A stretch of 64,000 nt of DNA from assembly GCF_958298935.1 (NCBI RefSeq), contig NC_084921.1, positions 53,245,001 through 53,309,000 on the forward strand. Direction: 5' to 3'. Both the position numbers and the translations under genes were made by a program. The notes under the pieces are model-generated. The model ran no database searches, was not told where the DNA came from, and saw only the letters and a list, made by a program, of their open reading frames with translations. Below, one piece after another: positions 10,871 to 22,147 of this stretch. This stretch comes from Phragmites australis. Its lineage: Eukaryota > Streptophyta > Magnoliopsida > Poales > Poaceae. Within the stretch, counting starts at the first letter, position 1. The number at the start of each line of letters is the position of its first letter.

Positions 10871-12034
10871 CCCACACCTTGATAGCCTCTCGTGGGGTTC
10901 ACCTTAAGATTTGTTCAAACGTTTTTGTGACTGTTAAAAAGGTTTAATAGGCAGTTTCTGCTTAGCTGGTGGGAGACAACTGATAACGCACGGGTCCTCG
11001 CTGAAGAATGTGTGGTGTCATCTTTTTGACTTAGAGAAGTAGTATTCCGGCTCTCTCACAGTGACCCCTTAGCTTTCACAAATTTGCGGATAGAATCATG
11101 TAATTATGGCAATTTCTATGACTCATTTTAATTAGCATAGGAAAGGTACATGTCTAGTCTCCATTAAACAAATAAAACTTTCCTCCCAAACAAACTAAGT
11201 AAAATTTGTACAAACGATACTTGGCGGGGCTATAAAATGGTGGCTATGCAAATTCCTATGCTGGATTTTGACAACCCTCTCCTCCTTTCCACCCTTCCTG
11301 CTTTCTCAAAACATCCACATATTATGCTTGCTATTAAATTTATGCATATCAATGAATTCCGCGTTGGCAAATGTGTAGTTCATTCTTGTTTCCACTTATG
11401 AATGGAGCATTGAGCAAGTAGAAAGGCAAGCACTAAAACACCATAGCGAGAGAGAAGGATTTGAAATTACTACAAATTTTTACAAGAAAACATCTATAGG
11501 TAGAGAAAAGATCAAGCGAGAGAATATTCTACTATCATAAAAGTGAGATTTTTTTTGGTTAGAATAATAAAACAAAGAGTCTTAAATCCATGTTTCTACT
11601 ATCATTACATTCATATATATTAATAAATATACAAACAATAAATACTGAAATACACATCCAAACTTATATTTTTTCTTTTGAATCCATATCCGGGTTTTCG
11701 TTATTTTAGGACACTGCATATCCGATTCGCTATGCCAAAAAAAAGACTACAAAAGCCAGAGTGAAGTCAGTCTGCCGGAGTCTATCATCATAAAAGTAAA
11801 GTCTACACCGATAGGGGGCATAGCATAAAAATCGACAAAGAGGCGGGCTAGAGCACTAAAATATCCCTCCAATACTCTCACCTCCCAACTCCTCTTCCAC
11901 CCCGCTTCCGATTCCGGATTCCTCTGCGCATCGCAAAACTCCGATAGCGGCGCAGTTTCGAATTGCTTGCTCCAGCAGGCAAATGATTATTATCAACGGT
12001 AGCAACTTCTCAAAGAATTCGTGATCGTTTCGCG

Positions 12035-15000
12035 ATGGTAAGGCCCGCGTTTTCTTGATCTCCTCTGTTTCTTTCTCGCTAAATTTTCCCTACGGTTTCT
12101 TCAGCGTTATAGCTTGCTGTTCTAGATGATTCAATTCGATTTGATTCTCTTTGGATGACGACGAAGGCTTAACGACCTTCCCCTGAGTTTGCGCCGTTCT
12201 GCTGTTTCCGCTACTAGTTTCTCGCTTTTTTCGCTTTATTCGGTAGTTCAGAGATTGGATTTCTCCAAGCTTTCTGAGAACGCGTTGATTTCTAGTTAAA
12301 ATCTATTCCCAAAATCCATTTTTCGATTGCCTTTTCATGTTGAGGAGTTGAGTGAAATTGATTCGTTTTCTTTCCCGCAGAATGTTTGTTCTGCTACTGT
12401 TTTATCATTGATTTGGTAAAGGAATTCGCTGAACTCTGTTCAAAGATTGGATTTTTGTGATTCCCGGGAGAACAGATTGTGCTTATTTCTCTTATTGGTA
12501 GAAATTCACGGTCCTCCCTTGCGTTCCTGCAATTCTCCTCTTTCTTTTTTTCCTCCGTTGTTATATTTGGTAGGTATTACTTCAAAAAGATGTTTTTGTA
12601 ACAGTTCCCATTTTTTTTTGGGTACATGCTTCTTGTGGTTGTGGGATAGTAGTTTAATAAATCGGAAACTAGTTTCCTGCTTTAATTTCAATAATTAACT
12701 AGGAATTCAATGAACCTTCATATTTTTTTGCATGGATATAGAGTGCATTATGTTAAAGTTTAAATTGTACGCTTGATTCCTCGTCTTGTTTTTCACTGCG
12801 CAATGATCCCTCGCAAAATGCAAAATTTCCTAATTCTGTTTCAAAATTTTAATTTGTTGGCCGCAGCACCCTTTGGTAGCTGTTGCACGCGCTTTATAAA
12901 TAAGCTCCACTGTAATTAGATAACTAATTGCCTTCCTTTTTGGACATCTAAGGTCCTCAACTTAGAATTTTCTTTGTTTTATTGGAAAGGATTAAAAAGT
13001 TTTCTGCTTTACCCGGTTTGTTCCTCCACACCGTGACAATGTTGTTTGTAGCTGAAACTTGTGCTCTTAATCTGATTATAACAGCTTAACTCTTTTTGAA
13101 AATTGCTTTAGGCGCGCACGTGTGTGTGTATGTCTCGGATGCTTTCCTCCCCCTGAAAACAGCTTGTCCTGCACGCTGGGAATGCTGAATTCTTAACCCT
13201 TGCGAGTTTCTTTGCTTAGAGGTTACATTTGCAGCAGAATTCAGATTGAGTTTTAGAATAGCTTACCTTCCTGGATTGGGTTTCCCGGGAATATGAGTTT
13301 GCCTCCTCCTGCCTGAACTGTTTTCCTCTCTGAGAAGTGCTTGCTTTCTGGTCAAGACTAGTTTCAGCAGTTCAGACATGTTGAATCTTGACGCAATGCA
13401 ATTGCATTATTGCAACCGCATGTATGATGTCAACTCTCATTGTTCTTCCTGACGACCGGTCGCAGGGTCCGATCTCCAGCGATGCGTCGCAGAAACGGCC
13501 CTTCAGCATCGCGCCACCGGCGGCGCTGATCTTTTTCGTACTAGTAGTTGTCGCCAGTACAATTGTCACGCTTGATCGCAAGGAGGTGCGTCCTGATAGA
13601 TGAACATGTGTTCTTGTATATCTTAATCAGGCGTAGAGTCTCTGAACTCTGAAAACTCACTCCTGCTCAATTGTTTCTGCAGAATTTGCCAATATTGCAG
13701 TTGAAACCAAAAGAAATTATTGCACCTGAGGAGATCAGGCCTCCCACGAGCGAGTTGCGCGTCGAGCTAACAGAAGAACCTAACATCTGTGAGGTAAAAA
13801 ACATGGCCCATCTGTTGCTGTTGTTCATGACAAATTGACAATTGAGAGTTTTACAATAGCAGTTACTGAAGAAATTCTTGTGCTGAAAACTCTGCAGAAT
13901 CAATGCAAGCCTTCAGGCAGTGAGGCCTTGCCGAGGGGCATCGTGCAGGACAAGTCCAACTTCGAGATGGAGTCACTCGGTGGCAACCCTGAACGAAAGG
14001 ATGACAGCAGGCCGTCGAAAAGCCTCCTCGCGATCCCCGTCGGCATCAAGCAGAAGGCGGTCGTCGACAAGCTCGTCTCAAAGGTAACCTTCCTCTGAAT
14101 TCTGATACATCTTTTTGTTCTCAATTGTTCAGCTTTGCTCCTCCTGGTAGCAGCACTGCGCTCTCGTGCCGTTGTGACACACCTGACTGATCAGTGATCA
14201 CCGTGTTGTTCTGCCCGTACAGTTCCCTGCCGCCAACTTCACGGTGATGCTGTTCCACTACGACGGTGTGGTCGACCGGTGGGGAGACCTCAAGTGGTCC
14301 GGCCGCGCGATCCACGCCGCGGCGCGCGACCAGACCAAGTGGTGGTTCGGCAAGAGGTTCCTGCACCCGGACCTGGTGGCGGAGTACGAGTACATCTTTC
14401 TCTGGGACGAGGACATCGAGGTGGACAGCTTCGACCCGCTCAAGTACCTGCGGATCGTGAGGCGGGAAGGGCTCGAGATATCGCAGCCGGCGCTCGACCA
14501 CCGGTCACAGATCCACCACCGGCTCACGGCCCGCGCGCGAAAAGGCGACGTGCACAGGTCACAAACTACTCTTTCTGTCCTCGTCGATCAGCTTAAGCTA
14601 GCTTTTCAGTGAGCTGAGATTGACACTGATCATCATCACGTCTGTGAGCAGGCGGTTCTACAAGACGAACGGGCATGGCAGGTGCTACGGCAACAGCACG
14701 GGGCCGCCATGCACGGGATGGGTGGAGATGATGGTGCCGGTGTTCTCGCACGCGGCGTGGCGCTGCGCGTGGCACATGATCCAGAACGACCTCATCTACG
14801 CGTGGGGGCTCGACTTCAAGCTCGGCTACTGCGCGCAGGGCGACCGGAGCCGCAACGTCGGCGTCGTCGACAGCCAGTACGTGCTCCACCGGGGCATCCC
14901 CACGCTCGGCGACGGCGGCAAGGCGCCGGTGTCCAAGTCCACGTCGACGTCGGCGACAGACCGGTACGCTGTGAGGCAGCGCTCCTACGACGAGCTGCAG

Positions 15001-15084
15001 GTGTTCAACAGGAGGTGGAGGGATGCGGTGGCGGAGGATGGGTGCTGGACCGACCCTTACCCGAATCCGGCGACCACCGGCTGA
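12035..15084 (+). CDS. DUF707 family protein, six exons, 395 aa
   Basis: Exons: 12035-12037, 13466-13585, 13683-13793, 13898-14083, 14223-14557, 14652-15084. All introns are GT-AG and the phases join without a break. Exon 1 contributes only the ATG; intron 1 (1428 bp) begins at the next base. Residues 20-37 form one hydrophobic segment (ALIFFVLVVVASTIVTL), so this is a probable type II membrane protein, perhaps Golgi. The DUF707 domain fills about residues 130-380: NFTVMLFHYDG, KWWFGKRFLHP, the acidic YIFLWDEDIEVD (WDED at 201-204), GWVEMMVPVFS and GLDFKLGYCAQGDR. Family members are often labelled 'lysine ketoglutarate reductase trans-splicing related', a name with little functional meaning. 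The DxD-like acidic motif would fit a glycosyltransferase-like fold, which is inference. Length is normal for the family. The 3' coding exons are strikingly GC-rich. Confidence 0.93.
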
Positions 15085-15280
15085 CCGATCCACGTGTCGC
15101 CGGCGGGACGAGAGAGTGCAGGGAAGTACAATTGTCGGTAGCTGTTACATTGACCTTGCCTAGATGATAGATTATACACCATATTTACAGGTTCAGAGAG
15201 CTTAGAGTCAGAGCTCCATATATGACGTACAAATTGTTTTTTTTTCTGTCCCTGATCTCAAAAAGCAATAAGCAAGCTAG

Positions 15281-15286
15281 AATAAA
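15281..15286 (+). terminator. Candidate poly(A) signal of the DUF707 gene
   Basis: AATAAA lies 197 bases after the stop codon, followed by AT-rich sequence with TGATGTAATT. Position and context suit a plant near-upstream element. Other signals are possible. Confidence 0.45.
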
Positions 15287-15741
15287 AATATGATGTAATT
15301 ATTTCTGTATTTTTCGATAGTGAGGTCCGATCAATGCAATTTTGATCAGAGATTTCAATTTTATTTTATAATTTTTTTGTGTGAAAAGACTAAAATTCAC
15401 GAAATGTCCATCAAAAAGCTGTATGGCTCCTTATGTCAGTGAAAGAAAATTTCAAAATTAGATATTTTTATTTTCCTCTGAAATTTCTGAAATTCGTAAA
15501 ATTTCAACGAAATTTTAATTCCTAATTTTGACAATCGACATACTCTATCATGCGTATTGCTGGGTTTGGCTGCAGCGTTGATTCTCACTCCTCAGCATCT
15601 CAGCTAGAAAACAAAGGGATAAGTTCAGATACATGAAGCAAGTGCTTGACATGAAGATTAGATTCTCTGTGCTCCATCAGCATCAGCTAGTCACTAGCAA
15701 ATACGTCTACATCATCTCATTGGAGGGGAAAAAACTAATAC

Positions 15742-15999
15742 ATTGAATCTATGAGGAGCATATTAAGAAGTGATTCCTGGAAAACAAAGACGAGAATACG
15801 CTGGGGCTGCTGCCCAAGAAAAACCAGTCTGCTTAAAAAGGGGGGGGGGGGGGGGGGATTAACCCTGCAAAATTGAGCAACAAGGCTGTTTAATTTAAGA
15901 CTAGGAAATTGATGCGTACAGAAACATTTGCCTTCAACCACTAGTGATCTGTAGTTCCAAAATACTTAGGATGTACAAACATCAGCAAGCAACCCATAT
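15742..15999 (-). pseudogene. Relic of the 3' end of a PIN auxin carrier gene
   Basis: On the minus strand this segment matches four blocks of the intact PIN gene further right, in the same order. 15900-15999 matches the end of exon 4 plus intron 4 (27806-27900), including ATGGGTTGC and CTGATGT. 15858-15877 matches the intron 4 acceptor CTCAATTTTGCAG and the first bases of exon 5. 15821-15839 and 15742-15798 match sequence downstream of the gene (27029-27050 and 26871-26927). The body of exon 5 and about 700 bases behind it are missing, and an 18-base C run (minus strand) stands at the junction. The exon 4 donor is damaged. It is non-functional; it may be what remains of a tandem PIN duplicate. 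Confidence 0.75.
15840..15857 (+). repeat. 18-base G homopolymer
   Basis: Eighteen consecutive G at the deletion junction inside the PIN relic. It could form G-quadruplex structures, or reflect slippage or an assembly artefact. Confidence 0.9.
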
Positions 16000-16199
16000 A
16001 AAAAACAACCATAGAGATACGTAGACAAAGATAATCATGATGAACAGAACCTGAACAAGGATCGTGGATCACTTGCAAGCGCGGACGTGCAAGACAAATG
16101 CATCTTGCGCCTGACTGACACCTCCTTTTACCCTGGTGATTAACAAGTTGTCTTCTAATCCTCTCATTCACTACTAAGGTGATGAAAAACATAATTCTT

Positions 16200-17264
16200 T
16201 TTAAATTGGTCTTCTTCTATCTCCACTAGTATGGGTGAAAATAGGACAGGTATTTTCCATCCACCAAACCAACCTGTAGAAGGTTTACGAAGCAAATATA
16301 AGATATATCAATAGCTATCTAACACTACACATATCCAACTTTGAATTTGAGAAAAAAAAGATAGTATACAAGATGAGCGATATCCATCCAAAGTATCCAA
16401 ATGTTAAATGTTACGAAAAGCCTATTATTATTCCACTTAAAAACATGATAATATATATGTATATTATCACACACATGTAAACAGATAATACTGAATGCTC
16501 TTATTTTCACATCTCAACGATCACTCTTTCTGTGCTCACTTTGATTGCACCCCTTTATTGTTTAATGTGTTTTGTGGGGATACAAATGAAGTGAAAACAA
16601 AATTATCTATCTGACTAATCGAAAGCTTACGACACTATCTACTCTGACTCTGACTTCGAGAAAAGAATATAGAATACGATACAACATGAAGAAATAATTA
16701 TACAATACTATCCGTATTCGATTCTGATTCAAGAAAAAATACTAGATATGATACATGATAAACTATATCCATCCACATCTCATCTTATTACATACCTATC
16801 CATTAACAATGTAATACTTAAACCACTACCTTTATTTTCTTAATAGGTCTTTGAGATTTATTTAGAATTTTTCTCAAAATATAATGAGCTAAAGCCTATA
16901 TATCTTATTATCTTCGTCCACGGAAGCTCCTCGCCCGCCACAACAATGAGGTTTCACACAGCCACGCACCCGCACACAGATACAAATGGATTGTGTTTCC
17001 CTTTGCCGCATTTGTGAGCTGTGCTTTGATTTTATTGTGGTTCGGTGTTGTGTGTAGGATTATTACTTGATCATTGCGGAGTCTTCTACTGGGGATGACT
17101 TCTTTTTCTTTTAGAAACCGGGGAGTATTTCATATAAGCACATAAAAGATTACATAGCATTCCTTACAAAGACACCCCACTGAACATAAAAATCACATTT
17201 AAGCCCTTACAAGGTACTCCCGGTCACTTCGCCGTCAGCTATCGGAGGAGCATCTCGATGGACC
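16200..17264. other. Intergenic AT-rich DNA
   Basis: No ORF with recognisable similarity and no clear repeat boundaries. Short degenerate internal similarity (ATACGATACAACATGA and ATATGATACATGAT near 16670 and 16745) is present but unassigned. Confidence 0.5.
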
Positions 17265-17596
17265 TGAAAGTGCATTTAGGCTCCTAAGTGTGTTTTGGAT
17301 AATTGATGATAAACGATTAAAAGATTAATGAGTTTATCAAAGTTATGAATATGTTTTAGTCTCATCAATGAAGTTAAATGGCGTTGACATCCCTTAAAAT
17401 AAAAAGAGAACCAGCATGTAGTCACTCAATAGATTTAAATTAATTTTATTTTTGAATTTGAGTATAGGTATGCCGTTCTATCCAGAAAGATACGTATAGA
17501 TTGACTTAAAGATATCTCAGTGCTCAAAGTATTCATCTAGACCAAAGAAGAGAGACACAAATCACCCCACGAACACCTAGAAGTTAAATGTCTTAG

Positions 17597-17842
17597 TCTG
17601 AATCCAGAATCTCTAGGTTGACCTGGATACTCCGGATTCTGGTGTGTCAGCCGGAGTCTCCGAGTTCAGCTTCGGCGGGAGTGGTCTGTTAAGTTCTTTT
17701 TTACCCGGAGTCTCCGGGTTGACTCGGATACTTTGGGTTCTGTCAGTCATCCGAACCCTCCGAGTCGGGTTCCAGACAGGGCTCTCGGTTACGCATTTAA
17801 GTGACAACCCAGAGTTTCCAGGTATAACCCGGATACTTTGGG
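17597..17842. repeat. Cluster of CCGGAGT-type near-palindromes in the second copia LTR
   Basis: ACCCGGAGTCTCCGGGT at 17703-17719 is a perfect palindrome with 8-bp arms around one T. Diverged relatives include GCCGGAGTCTCCGAGTT near 17650 and CCAGAGTTTCCAGGT near 17810. Linkers of the form GACNNGGATACT(C/T)(C/T)GGGTTC recur. The geometry is the same as in the first LTR although the letters differ. Confidence 0.7.
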
Positions 17843-17860
17843 TCAGTAAAAAATCTTTAT

Positions 17861-17892
17861 AACGGCTAGTTTTTTAGGGGAGAATATATATA
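17861..17892 (+). promoter_or_regulatory. Core promoter of the second copia LTR
   Basis: AACGGCTAGTTTTT (17861-17874) is followed by TATATATA (17885-17892), directly behind the palindrome cluster. It mirrors 3478-3510 in the first LTR. Confidence 0.6.
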
Positions 17893-18649
17893 CCCCCTCA
17901 CCCTCTTCTTCAAGATGCTGTTGTTGCCGAACCAACTTGAGACAAACACATTCATAGTCATTCAATAGCCTTCCTAACTCATCTAGTGAATCAAATCTTG
18001 CAAGATTTTGAGAGTTGAGTTGAGAAAGTGAGATTGAGTGCTAGTGAGCATAAATTCATCCTTTGAGCACTTGAGTTTGTCAAAAGCCATCGATTCGCGT
18101 CCGTTATTCTTGGAGTTTAGAGCTCCTAGACGGCTAGGCGTCACTCAGAGAGCACTGAAGCTTGTGGAGTGCCCTGAAAAGTTTTTGAAGGTTATCCTCG
18201 CCTCCGCAAGGGAAGAGGAAGCTTTGAGTAAGCCTAAGCTCGATCTTCGTGGTTGCTTGGTGAGCATAAGGGTTGAACAGATCCGGCTCTTTGTGAGCAC
18301 CTCAACAGAGATGTAGGATCATTTGATCCGAACGTGAGGAAACAAATTCTTGTCTTCTTTACTTTCTTGCATACTTACTCTTTGTAGTTGATCTTTGGGG
18401 TAATTTATTCGATCTATTTGTTTGCGAGTTTGTAGTTGCAGGTGGTTAGTGAAATTGTCTTTAAGCTTCCTTTGAAACATGTGGTAATCCTTAGATTCAA
18501 TTAGCTTGTTAGGTATTCTTAGTTTTTGATTTCCTGTTCCATCCGGACTATCTGGGTTGGGCTCAGAACCTCTGGACCCCGGAGTATCCAGAATCTGTGA
18601 TCCGCTATGAAGTCTTAATTTTTAGGAAACACCTATTCACCCCCTCTAG

Positions 18650-21600
18650 GTGACATCACGTACATTCAAAAACAAAAAGCTTACTTCCGAGCAAGAACAA
18701 AATCTTCACCGCAATGCACAAGTCGCAAGTGTATTTCTTGGCACCTTGAGCCCCGAAGAATTCAACAAGGTGGATGGGCTTGAGGAAGCTAAAGTGATAT
18801 GGGATACACTTCACGTTGCACATGAAGGTACAACAAGCATGAGAGCCCAAGATAGAATTGTTTGAAGGTAAATTAGGAGAATTTATTATGAAAGATGATG
18901 AAATCCTCCAAGCAATGTATGCTCGTATGATGGTGCCTGTGAACAAAATTAGAGGGCTTAGAAGCGAAGAGCTAGATGATCACAAGATAATGCGAAGATT
19001 GCTAAGAGCTTTTGTACCAAGAAATCCCACTTTGGTCACCCTCATCTAAGAAAAAAGAGACTACAAGAGGCTCACACCAAGTGATGTGCTTGGTAGAATT
19101 CTTGCTTATGAGCTCATGGAGGAGAAAGCCAATGTAGTTAAGAACCTAGTCAAGCAAAGCTCAACCTCCAAGAATAAAGAAGTAGCATTCAAGGCAAGCA
19201 AGAGTAAACAAGTTGAAGAATAAAGCTCAAGTGAATATGGGAGCTCCGATAATGAAGATATTACTTTTTTTGTAAGAAAATTCAAAAAAATCATGAAGAA
19301 TGGTGGCTATAGCAAGTACAAGAGAGACATACCTAAAAGAAAAACATCCAAGAGAGCTTGCTATAAGTATGGTGAAGTTTGCCACTTTTTCATCAAATAT
19401 CCCAATAAAAGGAAGAGCAAGGATAAGGAGGAAAAGAAGAATAAGTCTTTCAAGAAGGACAAGTACAAGACTCACAAGAAAAAATATTCGTGTCAAGCTC
19501 ACATTGGCGAGGAGTGGAACTCCAACTCTGATGATGAAGGAGTCACCACCATTGCCATCTGCTCATCTACACCGACAAAATCACTTTTTGGTGACATGAG
19601 CGACGATGACAACACTCCCAAGTGTCTCATGGCAAAAAGATGTAAGTTAAAATCACAATCCAAGCTCCTAGATAGTGATAGTGATAGTGATAGTTATTGT
19701 GAATCTTTGCTTAAAGATTTAAGTAAAAATATCATGTCTAAGATAAAAAAAAAAGCTAATGAAAACAATAGAGAGTCAAGAGGAGATTCTCGAGAAGCAA
19801 GAGGACTTGCTTATCCTTGAAAATGAGAGAACCCTTGAACTCAAAGAGCTCCTTGCTAAAGAGGAGAAATTTGAGAAATTGATCAAAGATCTTAATTTGG
19901 TCAATGTCTCAATTGCTAGTCTAGATGGCAGCAATTCTACACTTTAAGAGAAATTCAAGTGTTTGAATGAAACTCATAAAACTCTTGAAGTGCAAATTGA
20001 TGCTCTTAGAAATAGCTCTTCTCCCTCCAATGAAGCAACCTTACTCTCTAATACTTTCACTAATCAAGGTTTCTCTCGTTGTTACAATATTGATATAAAT
20101 GTTTGTGCTACTAATGTTCAATTCTTGCAAGCATTACAAAAGAGAATGAGAGGCTAAATGTCTTGGTTAAGTATGGGTGTATCAAGACATGCAAATCTAA
20201 TGATGCACTATACAAAACCATTGAGGCTAAGGACAACAAGCAAAAGAGAAACCTTGGATTCAATATGCATACAAGCAAGCTAAGTGAGCGTGTGGTGATA
20301 AATGACAATAAGTGCCTCAAGTTTATCAAGGGAGGCAAGCAAAAATATGGAGTTGTCAAAAAGAATTTGTGGGTGCCAAAAGTGCTTTTGACTAATATGA
20401 AATGACACAAACAAATTTAAGTACCTAAAATAAAAGCATAACTTGTTTTATAAGTATGTTCTTCCGGTGGTCAAGTTGAGTGCTTGATAGTGGATACATA
20501 AATCATATGACCGGAGAGAAGGGAATGTTCTTATCATTTGAAGAAAATGGAGGATCTCATAAAAATATCATTTTTTGTGATGATGAAAAAAGAGAGGTAA
20601 TTGGTTTAGATAAAATTGCTATCTCTAATGATATTCTTTCTCAAATATGTTATTAGTCAAATCTCTTAGTTACAACTTATTATCCATATCATAACTTTGT
20701 GAAATTGGCTACAATTATCTTTTTACTAATGAATGTGTGACCATTTCTAGAAGGGAAGACTCCTCAGTAGCTTTTACCGGTTGTTTGAAGGGTAAGTTTA
20801 TCTTGTTGACTTTTCAACGGATGAAGTGTGGCCTAAAAATTGTATGATTGCTAATGATTGGCTATGACACCGCCGATTAGCCCATATTGACATGAGGAAC
20901 TTGTCTAAACTTCTAAAAGAGGAACACATCTTAGGACTAACAAATATTTCTTTTGAGAAAGATAGAATTTGTAATGCATGTCAAGCGGGTAAGCAAATTG
21001 GAGCCTCTCATTCCGCAAAGAATGTGATGACGACAACAAGGCTATTGGAGCTTCTTCACATGGATTTATTTGGACCAATCGCTTGAATAAGCATTGACAG
21101 TAATAAATATGGTTTAGTTATTATTGATGATTATTCTCATTTTACTTGGGTATTTTTTTTGCATGATAAGAGTGAAACACAAGCTATATTCAAAAAATTT
21201 GTGAGAAGAGCCCAAAATGAATTCAATGTGAAGATAAAAAGGGTGAGAAAAGACAATGGAAGCGAAGCGAATTCAAGAATACACAAGATGAAGAATTTCT
21301 TGATGAAGAAGGGATCAAGCATGAATTCTCGGCACCCTACTCCCCTCAACAAAATGAGATTGTCAAGAGGAAGAATATGACTCTCATAGAATCGGCAAAG
21401 ACCATGCTTGATGAGTACAAGATCTCGGATCAATTTTGGACGAAAGCCATCAACACCGTATGCCATGCCATCAACCGGTTATATCTCCATAATATCTTGA
21501 AGAAGACCACCTACGAGCTTCTAACCGGTAACAAGCCTAATTTGTCTTACTTTAGAGTTTTTAGTAGTAAATCCTTTATTCTAAATAAGAAGGTCAAAAG

Positions 21601-22147
21601 TTCTAAATTTGCTCCTAAGATAGATGAAAGTTTCTTGCATAGTTGTGGATCAAATGCCTACGCTTACCGTGTTTTCAACAAAACCACCGGTTGTGTTGAA
21701 ATCACGTGTGATGTGACATTTGATGAATCTAACAGCTCCTAAGTGGAGAAAGTTGATTCTAATATTTTAGGTGATGAAGAAATTCTAAGTGAGGCAATCA
21801 AGAAGATAAAAATTTGTGAAATTAAGCCTAAAGATCCCCCAGAGCAACAAGTGGCTAATAATGATCAAGCTCATCCATCTTCATCAAGTCAAGTGGTTCC
21901 ACCAACATCAACTCAAAATCAAGACCAAAGCCAAGATCAATATCAAGATCAAGCTCACGACGACTCCAACAAATTCCTTGATGATGATGAAGTGGATGAC
22001 ATTCAACCACAATCCCAAGTGTCATATCCAAAGTTCTCAAAGTATCAAAGAGATCACTCGGTTGGCAATATTCTTGGTAATATAATAAAAAAACTTGGCC
22101 TAATGGCCATCAAAAGCACAACAGAAAGACCACCTAGAGCCACATGC
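18650..22147 (+). pseudogene. Degenerate copia gag-pol (gag, zinc knuckle, GAG-pre-integrase, integrase)
   Basis: Reading across frames gives gag from about 18650 (QNLHRNAQVASVFLGTLSPE, then AMYARMMVPVNKI), broken by a frameshift near 18860 and stops near 19049 and 19220. A decayed CCHC knuckle follows at about 19358 (CYKYGEVCHFFIKYP, with the second Cys replaced by Tyr), then Lys-rich and coiled-coil gag sequence. The GAG-pre-integrase segment is at 20892-21086 (ICNACQAGKQIG). Integrase core pieces follow at 21110-21740 (IDDYSHFTWVFF, RKDNGSEAN). A hydrophilic tail runs from 21743 to about 22075. Protease is barely readable; reverse transcriptase, RNase H and the 3' LTR are missing. The element is dead and truncated where a minus-strand LTR begins. 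Confidence 0.85.

Larger units (their letters stand above)
8327..11900. other. Intergenic DNA without genes
   Basis: No ORF here resembles a known protein; the 60-73 codon frames look random. Two foldback elements (9348-9674 and 10358-10870) are annotated separately. The remainder is AT-rich and unassigned. A TATAAAA at 11231-11237 is an unproven candidate promoter element for the DUF707 gene, about 800 bases before its start codon. Confidence 0.6.
17265..18658 (+). repeat. Ty1-copia LTR (about 1.39 kb) of a second SIRE-like element
   Basis: It opens with TGAAAGTGCATTTAGG and closes near CACCCCCTCTAGGTGACATCA, wording typical of SIRE-type LTR ends in grasses. The U3 palindrome cluster (17597-17842) and a TATATATA (17885-17892) lie inside. 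No primer-binding site follows. The next bases are already the middle of gag, so a deletion removed the LTR tail, PBS and gag N-terminus. The left border rests on wording alone. Confidence 0.65.

Noticed and set aside
14593..15093. 166-codon minus-strand ORF
   Set aside because: It is antisense to the last DUF707 exon, and high GC explains the open frame.
15735..15941. 68-codon minus-strand ORF with a Pro run
   Set aside because: It reads through the G/C homopolymer inside the PIN relic; not a gene.
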